This document shows, one piece after another, positions 48,592 through 60,700 of a DNA stretch of 64,000 nucleotides. The stretch lies in assembly GCA_020747015.1 (NCBI GenBank), contig JAGTJM010000029.1:372001-436000 (forward strand), read 5' to 3'. Each line of letters starts with the position of its first letter. Within the stretch, counting starts at the first letter, position 1. The DNA comes from Pyrenochaeta sp. MPI-SDFR-AT-0127. Lineage: Eukaryota; Ascomycota; Dothideomycetes; Pleosporales; Cucurbitariaceae. A model generated the notes under the pieces. It worked only from the letters and a program-made list of their open reading frames with translations. It was not told where the DNA came from and searched no databases. The position numbers were made by a program, and so were the translations under genes.

Positions 48592-51130
48592 TCATTCCTC
48601 CAGCCATTCTGCAGCGTCATTAATAACTCTCGCAGCAATATCTATCCACTTCCGAACTATGTCATCATTTTTCTCCTCGATACCTTCAACGATCCCCGGG
48701 AATGTCGCTCCAGCATACCCAGTCCATTTTCCGGGTGCAAAAACGACGTGCTTAAACCAGGACCGACCATCCAGGCCCTCTGGATACAAGAATTTGCGCT
48801 CGAGGAACTTGTACTTTGTGTTTACAGCTCGAATGGCAAGGTAGAGCTGGACCTTCTTCCAGGGCTGCCACCATGGAATGTCGCCGATATGAGAGTAATC
48901 ATCAAGAAGTTGAGCAGCGTTGCCGTCATGGATAAGTGAGGCAAATGTGAAATGGGAAGTCGCATCGTCGAGAGGCGCCCAGAGTTCACCTGTGCCACCA
49001 ATGGAGAGGATGGGATAGCCACTCTCTTGTGCTTTCTCTTTGACGGATTCGACGTACTTCTGTAAACCGACCGCGTACTCTGTAGCGTTCAGCTGGAGGA
49101 CAGGAGTTTCGACCAGTCTCGCAGCAACCAGCGCCCAGACCTTCGCAATCGTCGCATGGTATTCGAATGTTGGATCGCCAAAGCGCTCCATCCAGTCGTA
49201 AGAATCATAGTTGCTGTGATAGTGGTAAACGGCTGAATTAGAACCAAAACCGAACCCCATGTCGATTGATGGAATGCCGGCAAAGTCTTGGAAGGCCGTG
49301 AAATCGCTACCGGACCCCATGGTAGCGATGTGCTTGTTCCATGCGGTGTAGACTGACTGACCAGGAATGGTCTGATTGGGCGAAGGGACAATTTGCACTA
49401 ACTATGTCAGTCACATGTGAAGTGTACAAAGAATTCGGCATTGGCTTACAAGTTTCTTCGACAACCTTACTGAGGAGCGGTGCCGCAGAAAGACGGAAGT
49501 TTGGTCCATTTGTCCCAACGTCGACGTTAAGGTAAGCGACAGCTGCAGCCGAAAGCCAGGGCAGATATTCTTCCACCCACTCTGTGCTTCCCACCAATCC
49601 GTATTCTTCACCATCCCAACTCGCGAAGACAATAGTTCTCAACGGTTTCCACCCCGCTTGAGCCGCAAATCCAAAACTTCTAATGACCTCGTTAAAGGCC
49701 GCAGAACCACTATTTGGATCTCCCGCACCACCAGCGATCCACGCATCGCGATGATTGCCTAGAACAACGACTTCATCTGGAATTGTGCCATTGATAATAC
49801 CGATGACGTTCCACAATGGAGTGGTAACATACTCCTGTTCATTTACAAGATTCAACACAAGATGGTCTGGTGACGGGCCGATGTTGTACTCGACCCCTTT
49901 GTAATCTAGACCACCACCATGCCAGGACTTTTTGAACGAAGATGCTTTGGGCCCATGACCATTTAACGCTCTTAGGAGGGGTAGGGCGTCGAGGTAGGAG
50001 ATGGGAAGAGAAGGAATACGTGGAATAGCGTGATCGACCGGCAGTCGCGGCGCACCAGGCTTTGAAGGATAACCAGGTGTGGTGGGATCTCCTGGCGCAA
50101 AACCTACCGCTTGTTAGTATGGAGATGATGTATCAATGGGATTAGACTCACTCAAAAACTGGACACTGCCGCGTTGCACGCTGCTAGGTTCCCGCGCCGG
50201 ACCATCCGGGTATGACGCATTTCCGTTTTTCTCAGTGATTTCACCATCATCGCCAGGATCTGTGTAGATTACCACACCAATCATACCTAGCTCCTGTGCG
50301 CGCTTGACCTTCAAGCCTCGAAAGACACCACCGTACTTTGCCAGCGCGATTTTGCCATTTAGGACGATTTTTGCAGCCACCAGCTCCTCGAAATCTTGAT
50401 ATGTGCCATAGTTGACGAAAACGTACGGCGCGGTGACGTTTCCCGATGCGCTATATCCGTGAAATGTCGGAATTCTGTCCACGAGCTGGCTCGATTTGTC
50501 CTCGTCCAGCACATCCTCCTCCAATCGTGCTTCGTACCTGACTTCCCATTCTTCGTCTGTTATCGAAGCTGGGCTATCCATCACCTGCTTCTGTTCCTTG
50601 GTCTTCTCCAGCAAAGCTAGTCGGTGGCCCTTTGGGTAGTTGATGTAGACATCATAATCCACAATCGTGCTCGCAATACCGAATTCTTGCCATCGCTCCC
50701 TCGTCCACAGCGCTTGGCTAAAGTTCTTGCCTGCCAGATGCGGTCCACCAGTGTAGTATCTGCTCCATTCTCTGGCTCTTTCTGCATCTGGTGTCCCCAG
50801 GAGTATAGTCTGCAGGTCTTCATACTCCAGTCCCGTCTTGTGCAGCCAGCCTCCGGGGATTTGTGACGTGGAAAATGGTGAGAAGATGGACCCGTGTATT
50901 GTAGATTCAGGGCTGTCATGATCGAGAGGCGCGAAGCTGAAGATGCAGACAGCAACAATTCCTCCTATGACTATGGTGGCGGAAAGGAGCGAGGTGCAGA
51001 TGCAACGCAGTCGATGATGGGGGTAGCGGTCGCGGTGGGGCCTGACATCCACGCGTTGGATGAGAGGTGTTCTTTCGTCGGTCATTTCGTGGCTATGCTT
51101 CTCATTGCTCACCAGGAGCTGCTTATACAT
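48592..51130 (-). CDS. M28-family glutamate carboxypeptidase-like type II membrane peptidase
   Basis: Zinc metallopeptidase of the NAALADase/transferrin-receptor group (Vps70/Tre2-like in yeast), 812 aa, likely in the endosome, vacuole or cell surface. Exons are 51130-50152, 50103-49450 and 49397-48592 with introns of 48 and 52 bp. After a short cytosolic N-terminus with MTDERTPLI, an acidic dileucine sorting signal, a single membrane anchor lies at about 43-66. A PA domain follows (about 220-300, with IALAKYGGVFRGLKVKRAQE). The M28 domain has His444 in GNHRDAW, Asp455 in GAGDPNSG, the Glu pair in DGEEYGL, Asp in NVDVG and a late His in VYHYHSNYDS, so the zinc set looks complete. The C-terminus is a TFR-dimer domain. 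The start may instead be the ATG at 51085 (MTDERTPLI). Confidence 0.94.
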
Positions 51131-51865
51131 GGAGTGCAGCTGTCACGATACCTGCCGGAGGTATACGAGACGACGGTTGTGTGTATATGAGCTCCATCCA
51201 TCCAAGGCAAATGATGTTTGAGCACGGGCTGATGGCGTCACGCACACATGGCAGCATCGCGCATCTAATCTTATCGCTTGGCTTCCACCAGTGTCAGTTG
51301 TTTGCCGAGAACAACCACCCGCCCACAATCCCCCAATGTACCGGAATTCACGCTCCATAGTGTGTTCTAACGTCTAACATAGTGCAAACATTCTGGTACG
51401 CACGTCTTCCCCGTACCGACGAATACTCATCAGCATTCCAAGTTCACACTTCGAGGCAAAACGATTGTCAGTAATGGACTTCGCCGTGTCAATCTATCAA
51501 TTGTCAATATGTCAAAGATATGATACTTGTATAACAACCAAGCTCAAATGAATCTCCACTTTCAAGGCAGCCAATCGATCACCAGAGGCGCATCTTTGCC
51601 TCAAGCTAGGCTCACGAGTTCCATCTTTTACACCTTTATACCGCTCCATCATGTCTTCTTTGTTTCATTATTGGAATGATATCAGCTAGTGATTAAAAGT
51701 CTTTCTTCATTTAGGCATTGTTTGGAATTCAATAGACGGTTATTTTCTTTGTTGTAGTGATGAGCTTGGCTCCCAATCGAGCAGCTCGCACTTATAAGTG
51801 CGCTGCATGAATTGTTCATTTCTTGAACATCTCCTCCCCAGATAATTCAATACTCAAAATTGCCA
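51131..51865. other. Divergent spacer between peptidase and RING-like gene
   Basis: 735 bp that should carry both promoters. No gene, repeat or RNA is visible. Confidence 0.4.
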
Positions 51866-52534
51866 ATGGAAGCTTTTCGTATTTTAAATCACGACACCAA
51901 ACTTCACGAAGACACCAAAATTGTCACAACAACTCTCATGTCTGCCTCCAGTTCGACCTTCCTTCTACCACGCCTCATTGGAACCCCTGGTTCTAAGTGC
52001 GCGTCGTGCACATCTACAAGTGTCCCTCAGTACAGTCTACCTTGTCACCAAGGTGATGAGCTACACTGCCGCGACTGTATTTCCAGAAAATGGTACAATA
52101 TCAGTGATGAAACCGTGCGATGCCCACATCCAGCCTGTGGCCAAATCTGCGGGTTCAAGCCGCTGAATTCTCTTGATAAAGGTTTTCATCTGGACAACAG
52201 CTTCTACGATTCTGAACACATTGACAAATTACGTAAACAACCAAATGTCATGAACAATCTGATAGCCTTTACAAGAGAAGAGGCGGAGATTACCTTGCAA
52301 CACATCTACAATCTCTTCGAAGACCAAATTCTTGACCCCGTAGCGCTGGGAGGCGTGTCAGGTCGAATCACCGAAGGTGCTGAACGCACCCTTCAAGCGA
52401 GTTTTGACTTTAATCCTTTCTTCACGGGGCTTATGGAAGAAATGAAGATGGCGCCAAAGTTCCTGACTAACGTCCATCCCTTCGTCACGCAAGTCCTGCC
52501 GTGCCGCAAAATCCGACGGGTACTTCGACTTTAG
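51866..52534 (+). CDS. RING-like cysteine-rich protein
   Basis: Intronless 222-aa product from ATG 51866. A cysteine/histidine array spans residues 45-95: C45-x2-C48, C60-H61, H67-C68-x2-C71, then CPHPACGQIC with C86, C91 and C95. This is close to RING or RING-variant fingers of fungal proteins that act as ubiquitin E3 ligases, but the spacing does not fit the classic RING exactly. The remainder is a helical region ending in a basic RKIRRVLRL tail. It is followed by the HET-NACHT-WD40 gene 750 bp downstream on the same strand. An E3 role is inference from the finger only. Confidence 0.6.
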   Translation: MEAFRILNHDTKLHEDTKIVTTTLMSASSSTFLLPRLIGTPGSKCASCTSTSVPQYSLPCHQGDELHCRDCISRKWYNISDETVRCPHPACGQICGFKPLNSLDKGFHLDNSFYDSEHIDKLRKQPNVMNNLIAFTREEAEITLQHIYNLFEDQILDPVALGGVSGRITEGAERTLQASFDFNPFFTGLMEEMKMAPKFLTNVHPFVTQVLPCRKIRRVLRL

Positions 52535-53284
52535 TCCTGTATATATCAACGCATGTTCTGTTTATTATTGAGTAGTCCTAGAGGTAGGTTCTATAGCATC
52601 TTCTCTTCATATTGCGCCCTCGCTAAACAAAAATTACCGTCGTGTTGTCGTACGCGTGCACATCCTGAAGGAGTCTCTTAAAGAGCGTAAAATTTACCAT
52701 CATCAGCAAAGTGTCTGAGCGACAGCGGCTTCAAATCTTACATTAGTATGTGAATTTATACAAGCTAAGGTCACTTTTGGTAAGGCTTAGGAGTCGATAT
52801 TAGCTTCGAGGCATATGTGGCGATCATGTTTGTTCAGTTCACCACCCCTGGCAGGTACTTGTGCGAGATGCGCCTTCCGTATATGGCTAGCCTGAAACAC
52901 AACGCGATCACCACGTTATCCACTAACGGAATTTGAGCGATGTATACAGGTAATTATCAAACTTGTGGCTCAACGGGCTGTGGCGCGACTCAATGACAGC
53001 CTTGGCGCCTCATTCAAGCTGAGCCTGCCCGTCGCAGCCTAATTCAACCTCCACCTCCCCAGACCACGGTACACAATACAAGCGTCACTATCGCCACTTC
53101 AGATGCTGCGCTGTGGTATGTCCGAATCAACGCTTGTGTATATTGGCCAAGCTGATGACTAGATCTCATCAGATCGCGCACGCGATCTCTCGTTGATCGG
53201 CGCGCTATATCTGGCTAGGTTGCCGCGAGGAAGCATAAGGAACAACGTCCCGAGTTGTTCTCACACCTAAGTCCGGCCGAATCG
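52535..53284. other. Spacer upstream of the NLR gene
   Basis: 750 bp without a gene. Presumed promoter and leader of the HET-NACHT-WD40 gene. Confidence 0.4.
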
Positions 53285-56200
53285 ATGCGTCTCTTACGAT
53301 GCAGCGACAACGGAGACTTTGGAGTCCCAGAAGTCTTCCCCGATAACGAGAGGATACCTCCCTATGCGATCCTGTCACATACGTGGGAGCCTGGTCAAGA
53401 GGTCACCTTCAGGGATCTTGTAGCGGGCACCGGGAAGGGCAAATCTGGTTTTAGAAAAATCCGATTCTGCGCGCAACAGGCTAAACGTGACGGGCTCCAA
53501 TATTTTTGGGTGGACACTTGCTGTATCGACAAATCGAAAAGCGTCGAGCTTCAGCAGGCGATCAACTCGATGTTCCGATGGTATCGGAATGCTGACAAGT
53601 GTTATGTCTATCTCTCGGACATTTCAACTACGAACCAAGGAACGCATATCACTCTTCTCTGGTGGCTAGCATTCTGGATTCTGGGTGTATATATCTGGGA
53701 ATGGCTGCAAAGAGAGATTTCGACTCGTGCCCGGACCGTAATGAAACAGACGTCTTTGTCTGCATTGAAGCTGGATATTCAGCAAAGCAAGTGGTTCACA
53801 CGGGGCTGGACACTTCAAGAGCTTCTTGCCCCTCTTTCAGTGGAATTTTTCTCCCGGGAATGGAATAGACTTGGCAACAAACAGTCTCTGAGACAAAAGA
53901 TCCACGAAGCTACAGGCATCCCTACCGCTGCACTTGAGGGGGCATCTTTATCTCAATTTAGCGATAAGGAGCGATTTGCTTGGATAGAAAGCCGCAACAC
54001 AACAGTCGAAGAAGACAAGGCCTATGCGTTGCTTGGTATTTTTGGCATTGAAATGCCACTCCGCTACGGAGAAGGATATTCAAGTGCATCGAAACGCCTC
54101 GAGGGTGAGATTAGCAAGCTAAATGCATGCCTTCAACACTTACACTCTACCGACGCTCGGGATGACAAGAAGCGTATCGAGGAAACCAAGGGTGGTCTGT
54201 TAGCAGACGCTTATCGCTGGGTCTTCAATAATGCTACCTTCCAGCAGTGGCAACAGGATTCGCACAGCCAACTACTATGGATAAAAGGCGACCCTGGTAA
54301 GGGAAAGACGATGCTGCTCTGCGGCATCATTGATGAGCTGCATAGGTCGATTCCTAGCACTACTCTACTGTCTTACTTCTTCTGCCAAGCAACCGACTCG
54401 CGCATTAATAGCGCTACAGCCGTGCTACGAGGGCTGTTGTTTATGCTTATAGATCAGCAACCGTTACTTGTATCGCATGTCCGCAAGAAGCACGACCGCG
54501 TGGGAAAAAGCTTGTTTGAAGACGCAAATGCCTGGATAGCCTTGACAAAGGTCGTTATAGACGTGCTGCAAGACCCGAGCCTGCGCACGACATACCTGGT
54601 CATTGATGCGCTAGATGAGTGCGTCACTGATCTATCAAAGCTGCTTAGCTTTATCGTAAAGCAATCGTCGGTATCTCCTCGCGTTAAGTGGATCGTTTCG
54701 AGCCGCAACTGGCCGGACATTGAAGCACAGCTGGAGCGGGCAGGACGCAAGTCAAACCTGAGCCTTGAGCTAGACGCAGAATCGGTCGCCACGGCAGTTG
54801 GCATCTTTATTCAGCAGAAGGTAGACCAATTATCGCAGGAGAAGCAGTACAAAGAGGATATGCAACACGCTGTGCTCCAGCACTTGAGGTTAAATGCGAA
54901 CGACACCTTCCTCTGGGTAGCATTGGTGTGCCAAGAGCTTGGAAGGACGCCAAGGCGGCATGTGTTGAAGAAGCTGTCTGTGCTCCCGCCTGGGCTTGAC
55001 GACTTGTATAAGCGAATGTTGCAGCAGATGAGCGAGTCGGACGACGCCGAGATCTGCTGGCAGATACTGGCTTCGGCTGTCATCTTGTATCGACCTGTCA
55101 CTATCCTTGAGTTGACTGCACTCGTAGAGCCGCTTGAGGGTGATGTTAACAACGATCTGGATGTCAGGGAGATTGTTGGCCTCTGTGGATCTTTCCTCAC
55201 TCTGCGAGGTGACACAGTATACTTTGTGCATCAGTCTGCAAAGGACTATCTCTTTGTAAAGGCATACGAGGAACTCTTCCCAGATGGAATCGAGGCCAAT
55301 CATCGAATGATCTTCTCAAGATCGCTTGCAACGTTGTCCAGGACTTTGCACAGGAACATGTACCGCCTGGAAGCCATAGGATGCCCTATCGAGAGCGCCT
55401 TACCACCTACTCCAGATCCTTTAGCAGCCTCTCGCTACCCATGTGTCTACTGGGTCGATCATTTATTCGAGTCGAAGCTGCAGTCTTTAGCTGATGGTAT
55501 AAGTGACGTTCAGGGTGGGGGCGTTGTCGATGTATTTCTAAGGAAGAAGTACCTCTACTGGCTTGAAGGGCTCAGTCTGTGCAAGAGCGTGGGACGTGGT
55601 GTAGTATCGATGACAAAACTATGGTCACTCGTGCAGGTATGGCAAGCAGACGATACAATACAAGTCATATAGTGCTGACGTGACCAAATCAGGACATTCA
55701 TGACCAAGATGAACTTAATCGACTCATTCAAGATGCACGAAGGTTCGTTATGTATCACAGAGGGGCAATGGAGAGTTACCCGCTTCAGACATATGCATCA
55801 GCGCTGTTGTTTAGTCCCACAGACAGTCTAGTAAGATGCCTATTTCAGCATGAAGAGCCAGACCGAATTACTATTGCGCCGGCTATGAGTACCAATTGGG
55901 GCGCGTGCCTGCAGACCCTCGAGGGCCACAACGATATTGTCACCTCGGTGAGCTTCTCGCATGACTCGGTCCAGCTAGCATCTGCGTCTCACGATAGCAC
56001 GGTCAAAATATGGGATTCAAACAACGGCGCGTGCCTACTGACGCTAACGGGCCATAGCAAACATGCTAATTCTGTAGCCTTCTCTCGCGACTCAACCCGG
56101 ATTGTATCTGCATCGGACGACAAGACTATCAAAATATGGGACGTAACTAGTGGGGCGTGCCTTCAGACGCTTGAGGGCCATAGTGACTCAGTCAATATTG

Positions 56201-57735
56201 TAGCCTTCTCGCATGAATCAACCCAGCTAGCATCTGCGTCGCACGACAAGTCTATTAAGATTTGGAATTTAAGTAACAGGGCATGCCTGCAGACACTCGA
56301 GGGGCATAGTAGTTTTATCACCTCTGTAGCCTTCTCGCACGATTCAACCCAGCTAGCATCCACGTCTTGGGATAGGACTATCAAGGTGTGGGATATTAGT
56401 AAAAAGGCGTGCTTACGGACGCTTAAGGGCCATAGTAAAGGTGGTGTCTGCGTAGTATTCTCGCATGACTCAACCCGACTAGCATCTGCATCGCACGACA
56501 AGACTATTAAGATATGGGAAGTAGCTAGCGGGGCGTGCCTTCAGACGCTTGAGGGCCATAGTGACTCAGTCAATACTGTAGCCTTCTCGCACGATTCAAC
56601 CCAGCTAGCTTCTGCGTCACATGACAGGACCGTCAAGATATGGGATGTAAGCAGTGGAGCGTGCCTACAGACGCTTGAGGGTCACAGTAATTCAGTTAGT
56701 ACTGTAGCCTTCTCACACGACTCAACCCAGCTAGTGTCTGCGTCGTACGATAAGACTATCAAGATTTGGGATACAACAAGCAACGTTTATCTAGAGACGC
56801 TTAAGAGACATAACAATTCTATCGTCTCTATAGCCTTCTCGCACGACCAAACTCGATTGGCATCTGCATCGTGGGATAATACTGTTAAGATGTGGGATAC
56901 GAGTAGTGGAGTGTACCTGTATACGTTTAAGGGCCATAGTATGCCTATTACTTCTGTAACCTTCTCGCATGACTCAACCCAGCTACTGTCTACATCATTT
57001 GACACAACTTTTAAGAAGTGGAATATAAGCAATGGGGTATGTCTACAAACGTTTAACGGCCATAGCAGTTGTGTTGCCTCTGTAATCTTCTCGCACGACT
57101 CAACCTGGCTAGCGTCTGCGTCCTGGGATAAAACTATTAAGATATGGGATGCGCGTAGTGGTTTATGCCTACGGACGCTTAAGGGTCATACCGATTCTGT
57201 TGACCGTGTGACCTTCTCACACGACTCAAACCAGTTAGCATCTGCATCGTGGGATAAGACTGTTAAGATATGGGATACGAATAGCGGAGAGTGCCTGCAG
57301 ACACTCAAGGGACATAGTGATTATGTTATTTCTGTGGCCTTCTCCTATAACTCAATCCGCTTGGCGTCCACGTCAAGGGATAGGACCATCAGAGTGTGGG
57401 ACACGCGCTATGGTGCGTGCCTAGAGATCCTCAGTACTAGCCGCACAGTTCGCGAGTTGTCGTTTAATTCCACGGGATCACTTCTCAACACTGAACTAGG
57501 TTCTATTGCTATCGGCCGCTCAGAAAGCTTCAGCTCTTCAAGTATCACAAAGCCTGAGCCCCCTCGATATTTAGGCGTAGGCATTGGCTCACATGGCAAG
57601 TGGATCACTTATAACGGTCAAAATATCCTATGGTTGTCGTCACAATATCGTTCATCATGCTCGTCTGTGCGTGGAAATATGATTGGCATAGGTGTCGGGT
57701 CGGGAAGAGTATGGACTTGCAGTATTGACCTTTGA
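53285..57735 (+). CDS. HET-NACHT-WD40 STAND protein (HNWD, NLR-like)
   Basis: Fungal NLR-like receptor of 1,464 aa, related to the HET-D/HET-E/HNWD proteins of Podospora that trigger programmed cell death on non-self recognition. Exons are 53285-55636 and 55693-57735, with a 56-bp intron. Domain order: a HET death-effector domain (AILSHTW at 28-34, FWVDTCCID, and RGWTLQELLAP from 173); a NACHT NTPase with Walker A GDPGKGKT at 335-342, Walker B VIDALDEC at 439-446 and SSRN; a winged-helix region; and twelve 42-residue WD40 repeats (860-1363), followed by about 100 extra residues. The frame is intact and all key motifs are present, so it could be functional. Odd points are a hydrophobic insert in the HET domain (122-141) and near-duplicate repeat blocks. 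Start is the first ATG in frame after an upstream TTG. Confidence 0.95.
55918..57429 (+). repeat. 12 tandem 126-bp WD40-coding units
   Basis: Exactly twelve in-frame units of 126 bp (1,512 bp) inside the NLR gene. The consensus core in protein terms is SVAFSHDSTQLASASHDK followed by TIKIWD. Units differ most where the blade surface is exposed (after LEGHS and around the WD or WN ending). Units 2-3 and 5-6 are much closer to each other than average, at an offset of 378 bp. Confidence 0.95.
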
Positions 57736-58649
57736 CATCGAAAATATTTGTAAGTCTATCTCATAGAGCGAGACGAGGACGTACAGAAAAACATAGCTCA
57801 CACATGCCCATGTCGAAGTTTCCATAATATCCCAAACATATTACGGGCACCTGAATATAACGTTACTCATTCGTCATATAAAATCAACAAGAGCTTTCTT
57901 CTCAGGGGTAAGGCATTGCTGGCTTTGTGCCTTCTCCTTCATCCCTTCACCGCGACGCTCCTGATAGTATCGAGTGTGGTAGGGAATCTCCTTGTGCTCT
58001 GAGGGTTATCTTCGATGAGGAAGATCTGTAGAGTCATTTTCAGCCAAATCTGAACCTACTAGATCCAAGCCTACCCTACTGTGGTGCTACAAACACTGCC
58101 ATGAGCTCCATTCTCCTTGCCTACCAAAGGTCCCGATTGGTTCTGTGAATAGCAATCACGTGATGCTTCCAGAAGCGCGCGCCACACCTCCATTGTATCT
58201 AGCTAGCTCAATATGTCACCTTGGATAATACATTATCCCAATGTTCACGTAAGCACGCTAAAGCTCGGCGCATGAAGCAGAATGCTAAGTCGTCTCCGCG
58301 GACAAATCCGGAACATGCTCTATGGGTGCCTAGTATTCGTCAAATTCTCGGAAAACGCTCTTGAGAAGTTGATCTACTAGTAAACTAACCCGAGCGATGT
58401 TTTGAGGCTATTTACAATGCTAAGACTAGGGTGTAGAGCAGATGTAGCGTTTTGTAGATGAGAAAGCACCGCCGACAGCATAGCTCAACACCATGTAACT
58501 TTTCGCCGTGAGGCCTCAGCTTAAATCAAAAGTCCCATAGGATCAAATACATATGAGTAGAGAGCGGTACAAGCAATGTTGGGGTACTTATCGTGTCAAA
58601 TCCATAAAAGCATTGCGGCACGGGGTGATTTGCGCTATGCAGGGATGGA
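57736..58649. other. Spacer between NLR gene and AT-rich block
   Basis: About 0.9 kb of ordinary composition after the NLR stop. No gene, LTR end or RNA gene is seen. Confidence 0.45.
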
Positions 58650-59969
58650 CGTTAGTAAGCTTACTATTAAGTATTTTAATAACAACTAGATACGTCCCTC
58701 CTTATATAATACTATTATATACCTAAAGAGTAGATAATAAAGAGGTAACCTTTATAGATATTAAAAATAGTACTTAATAGTAAGAATAAGCTTAGCTTTA
58801 ATAAGATTTAGTTCTATAGAGAGTAGGTATAGAAGGATAGACTATAGTACTTCTAGATTAATACCTACTATATTAAGTTAATAAGGTAAATAAGGCTATA
58901 AATTATAACTTATATAACGTCTATCCCTTTATAGTGGGATACCCCCTGATATAGGACACTTTTATAGTTTTACTCTAAGAAAATCACGTAGCTAAGGGTT
59001 ATCTAAAAGGTGCTAGTAAAATTTTATTCTCTAGCTACTTTTTCATCCCTACGTAAGCCTAGCACAGAATTGGCGCGATATTATTAGTACTATATATAGT
59101 TCTATTAAAGCCGTCGATTATAGTATTAAAAGTCGACCCCTATTATATAACTATAATAAGACTTAGAAACTACTTTAAGTAGTTTATAGGGAGTATTTAT
59201 TAGTAGAATATATTCCTATATATAAATATAGTAATTCCCTTTTAAATTTATTTTTTGCGAGCTTATCTAAGTAGAGGCTAAGTCTAGTAAGAATACTAGC
59301 GTAGTAAGGATATCTAAGTGAGCCCCGTTATAAATTAAGTAAGCTAACGTAGTCTATTAATTTGAAATATACGAAGCACGCTAAGACTATTTAGGCTAGC
59401 TATAGCTCGTTTTCCCGTAGCTTTGCCCACGAGTGGTACTAACTAAATCTAAGATAGTTAAACTTTACTCTACTCTACGCAGCTGCTTAATAATATATTT
59501 AAATATCTCTAATAGCTTTTTACTTTCCTCCCTCATTTTCTTAGTTAAAGTTTAGATAGATATAATGTGTAACTATCTAAAATTTAAAAAGAAGTACTCT
59601 TAATATAAGGAACTGAACCCTTATATTATATCCTACGTAATATAGGATTATTGCGATAAAGGAAGTAAATTAATAGAGCTATATTCTAAAGTCTTACCTA
59701 TAAAAGGAAAGAATAGAGAAGTTATATAGGGAGGTAGTACTATAGTTACTAAAGAAGAGTGTCCTAAATATTAAAGGTAATTCTAATAATTAGCTATTAA
59801 CTATAAATATACTAATTAAGTAACCTAGGATTAAGTAACCTAAGATACTACGAGTAACCTAAAAGCTAATATTGCGATAGCTAATATAGGAATCTTAAGG
59901 TGTGATTAATTACTTAATAGAGGATAGTTACCTATATATTAAAGAGCTGAAGAATATATTAACGATAAA

Positions 59970-60700
59970 AACTTATTAAGAAGATATATTATACCTTTAA
60001 TACTTATAGAGACTTTATCCGCACTTAGATATATACCTTGCTAATAGTTTATAATAATATCTCTAATAGGCCCTAACTATTTAGTCTTAGGGTACTTTAA
60101 CTCTCTAAAGAAATCCTATATATCTTTATCTATATATCTATTATAAGGAGTCCGGCCGTATATTACCTTAAAGATAGTAGATCTAAGCGTAAATATATCT
60201 ACCTACTTTAATAATAATAACCTAGGATATTAATAGCTTAAAGTTATAGTAATAAGAAGCGGAGAACTATCTAAAGACGAACTAGTAAAGTTAGCGACTT
60301 TCGTATTTAGGTCTTTATCTAAGAATATATTCCCTACCGTTAGGTCCCTATAAATAATATAATTTAAATATATAAAGGCGACCGCCTCTGCGATTTATTA
60401 GTACTAGCGTAGTTATTATTCTAAAGTAAGCTTATTTCTATTATCTTAAATATATTTATAAAGCCTATAATTCTTAGTAAACTATAGACGAAAACCTACT
60501 TTATAATATCTAAAATACTATAAAAGCCCTATATAGCTGCCCTAGTCTCTAAAATATTTATAGATAGCCCTCTTAACCTAAATATACTCGTTATATTTAT
60601 CGAGAAGAGGGAACTTTATAATAGTATTTCTAGAAGAGGAGTTAAGGACTACTACGCTAAAGTTCCTCTACCTAACTAAATCCTGTTAATTAAAGCCTGT
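59970..60700 (-). pseudogene. RIP-inactivated protein kinase
   Basis: The minus strand carries an almost complete Ser/Thr kinase domain in one frame, broken only by TAA/TAG codons. In order: a region before the catalytic loop with IAEAVAFIYL; the loop YRDLTVGNIFLD, whose first residue is Tyr where His is usual (CAT to TAT); KVANF where the DFG-type Asp became Asn; then VDIF, IYGRTPYN, KYPKTK and LGPI in the C-lobe. Stops fall where Trp or Gln is expected. The arrangement resembles orphan fungal kinases found near HET-type genes, which I recall only generally. N-terminal limits beyond about 60,700 are unclear. No active gene can be expected. Confidence 0.75.

Noticed and set aside
49398..49405. 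Earlier ATAG acceptor for the last intron of the M28 peptidase
   Set aside because: It puts exon 3 in the wrong frame; the TTAG acceptor keeps it.
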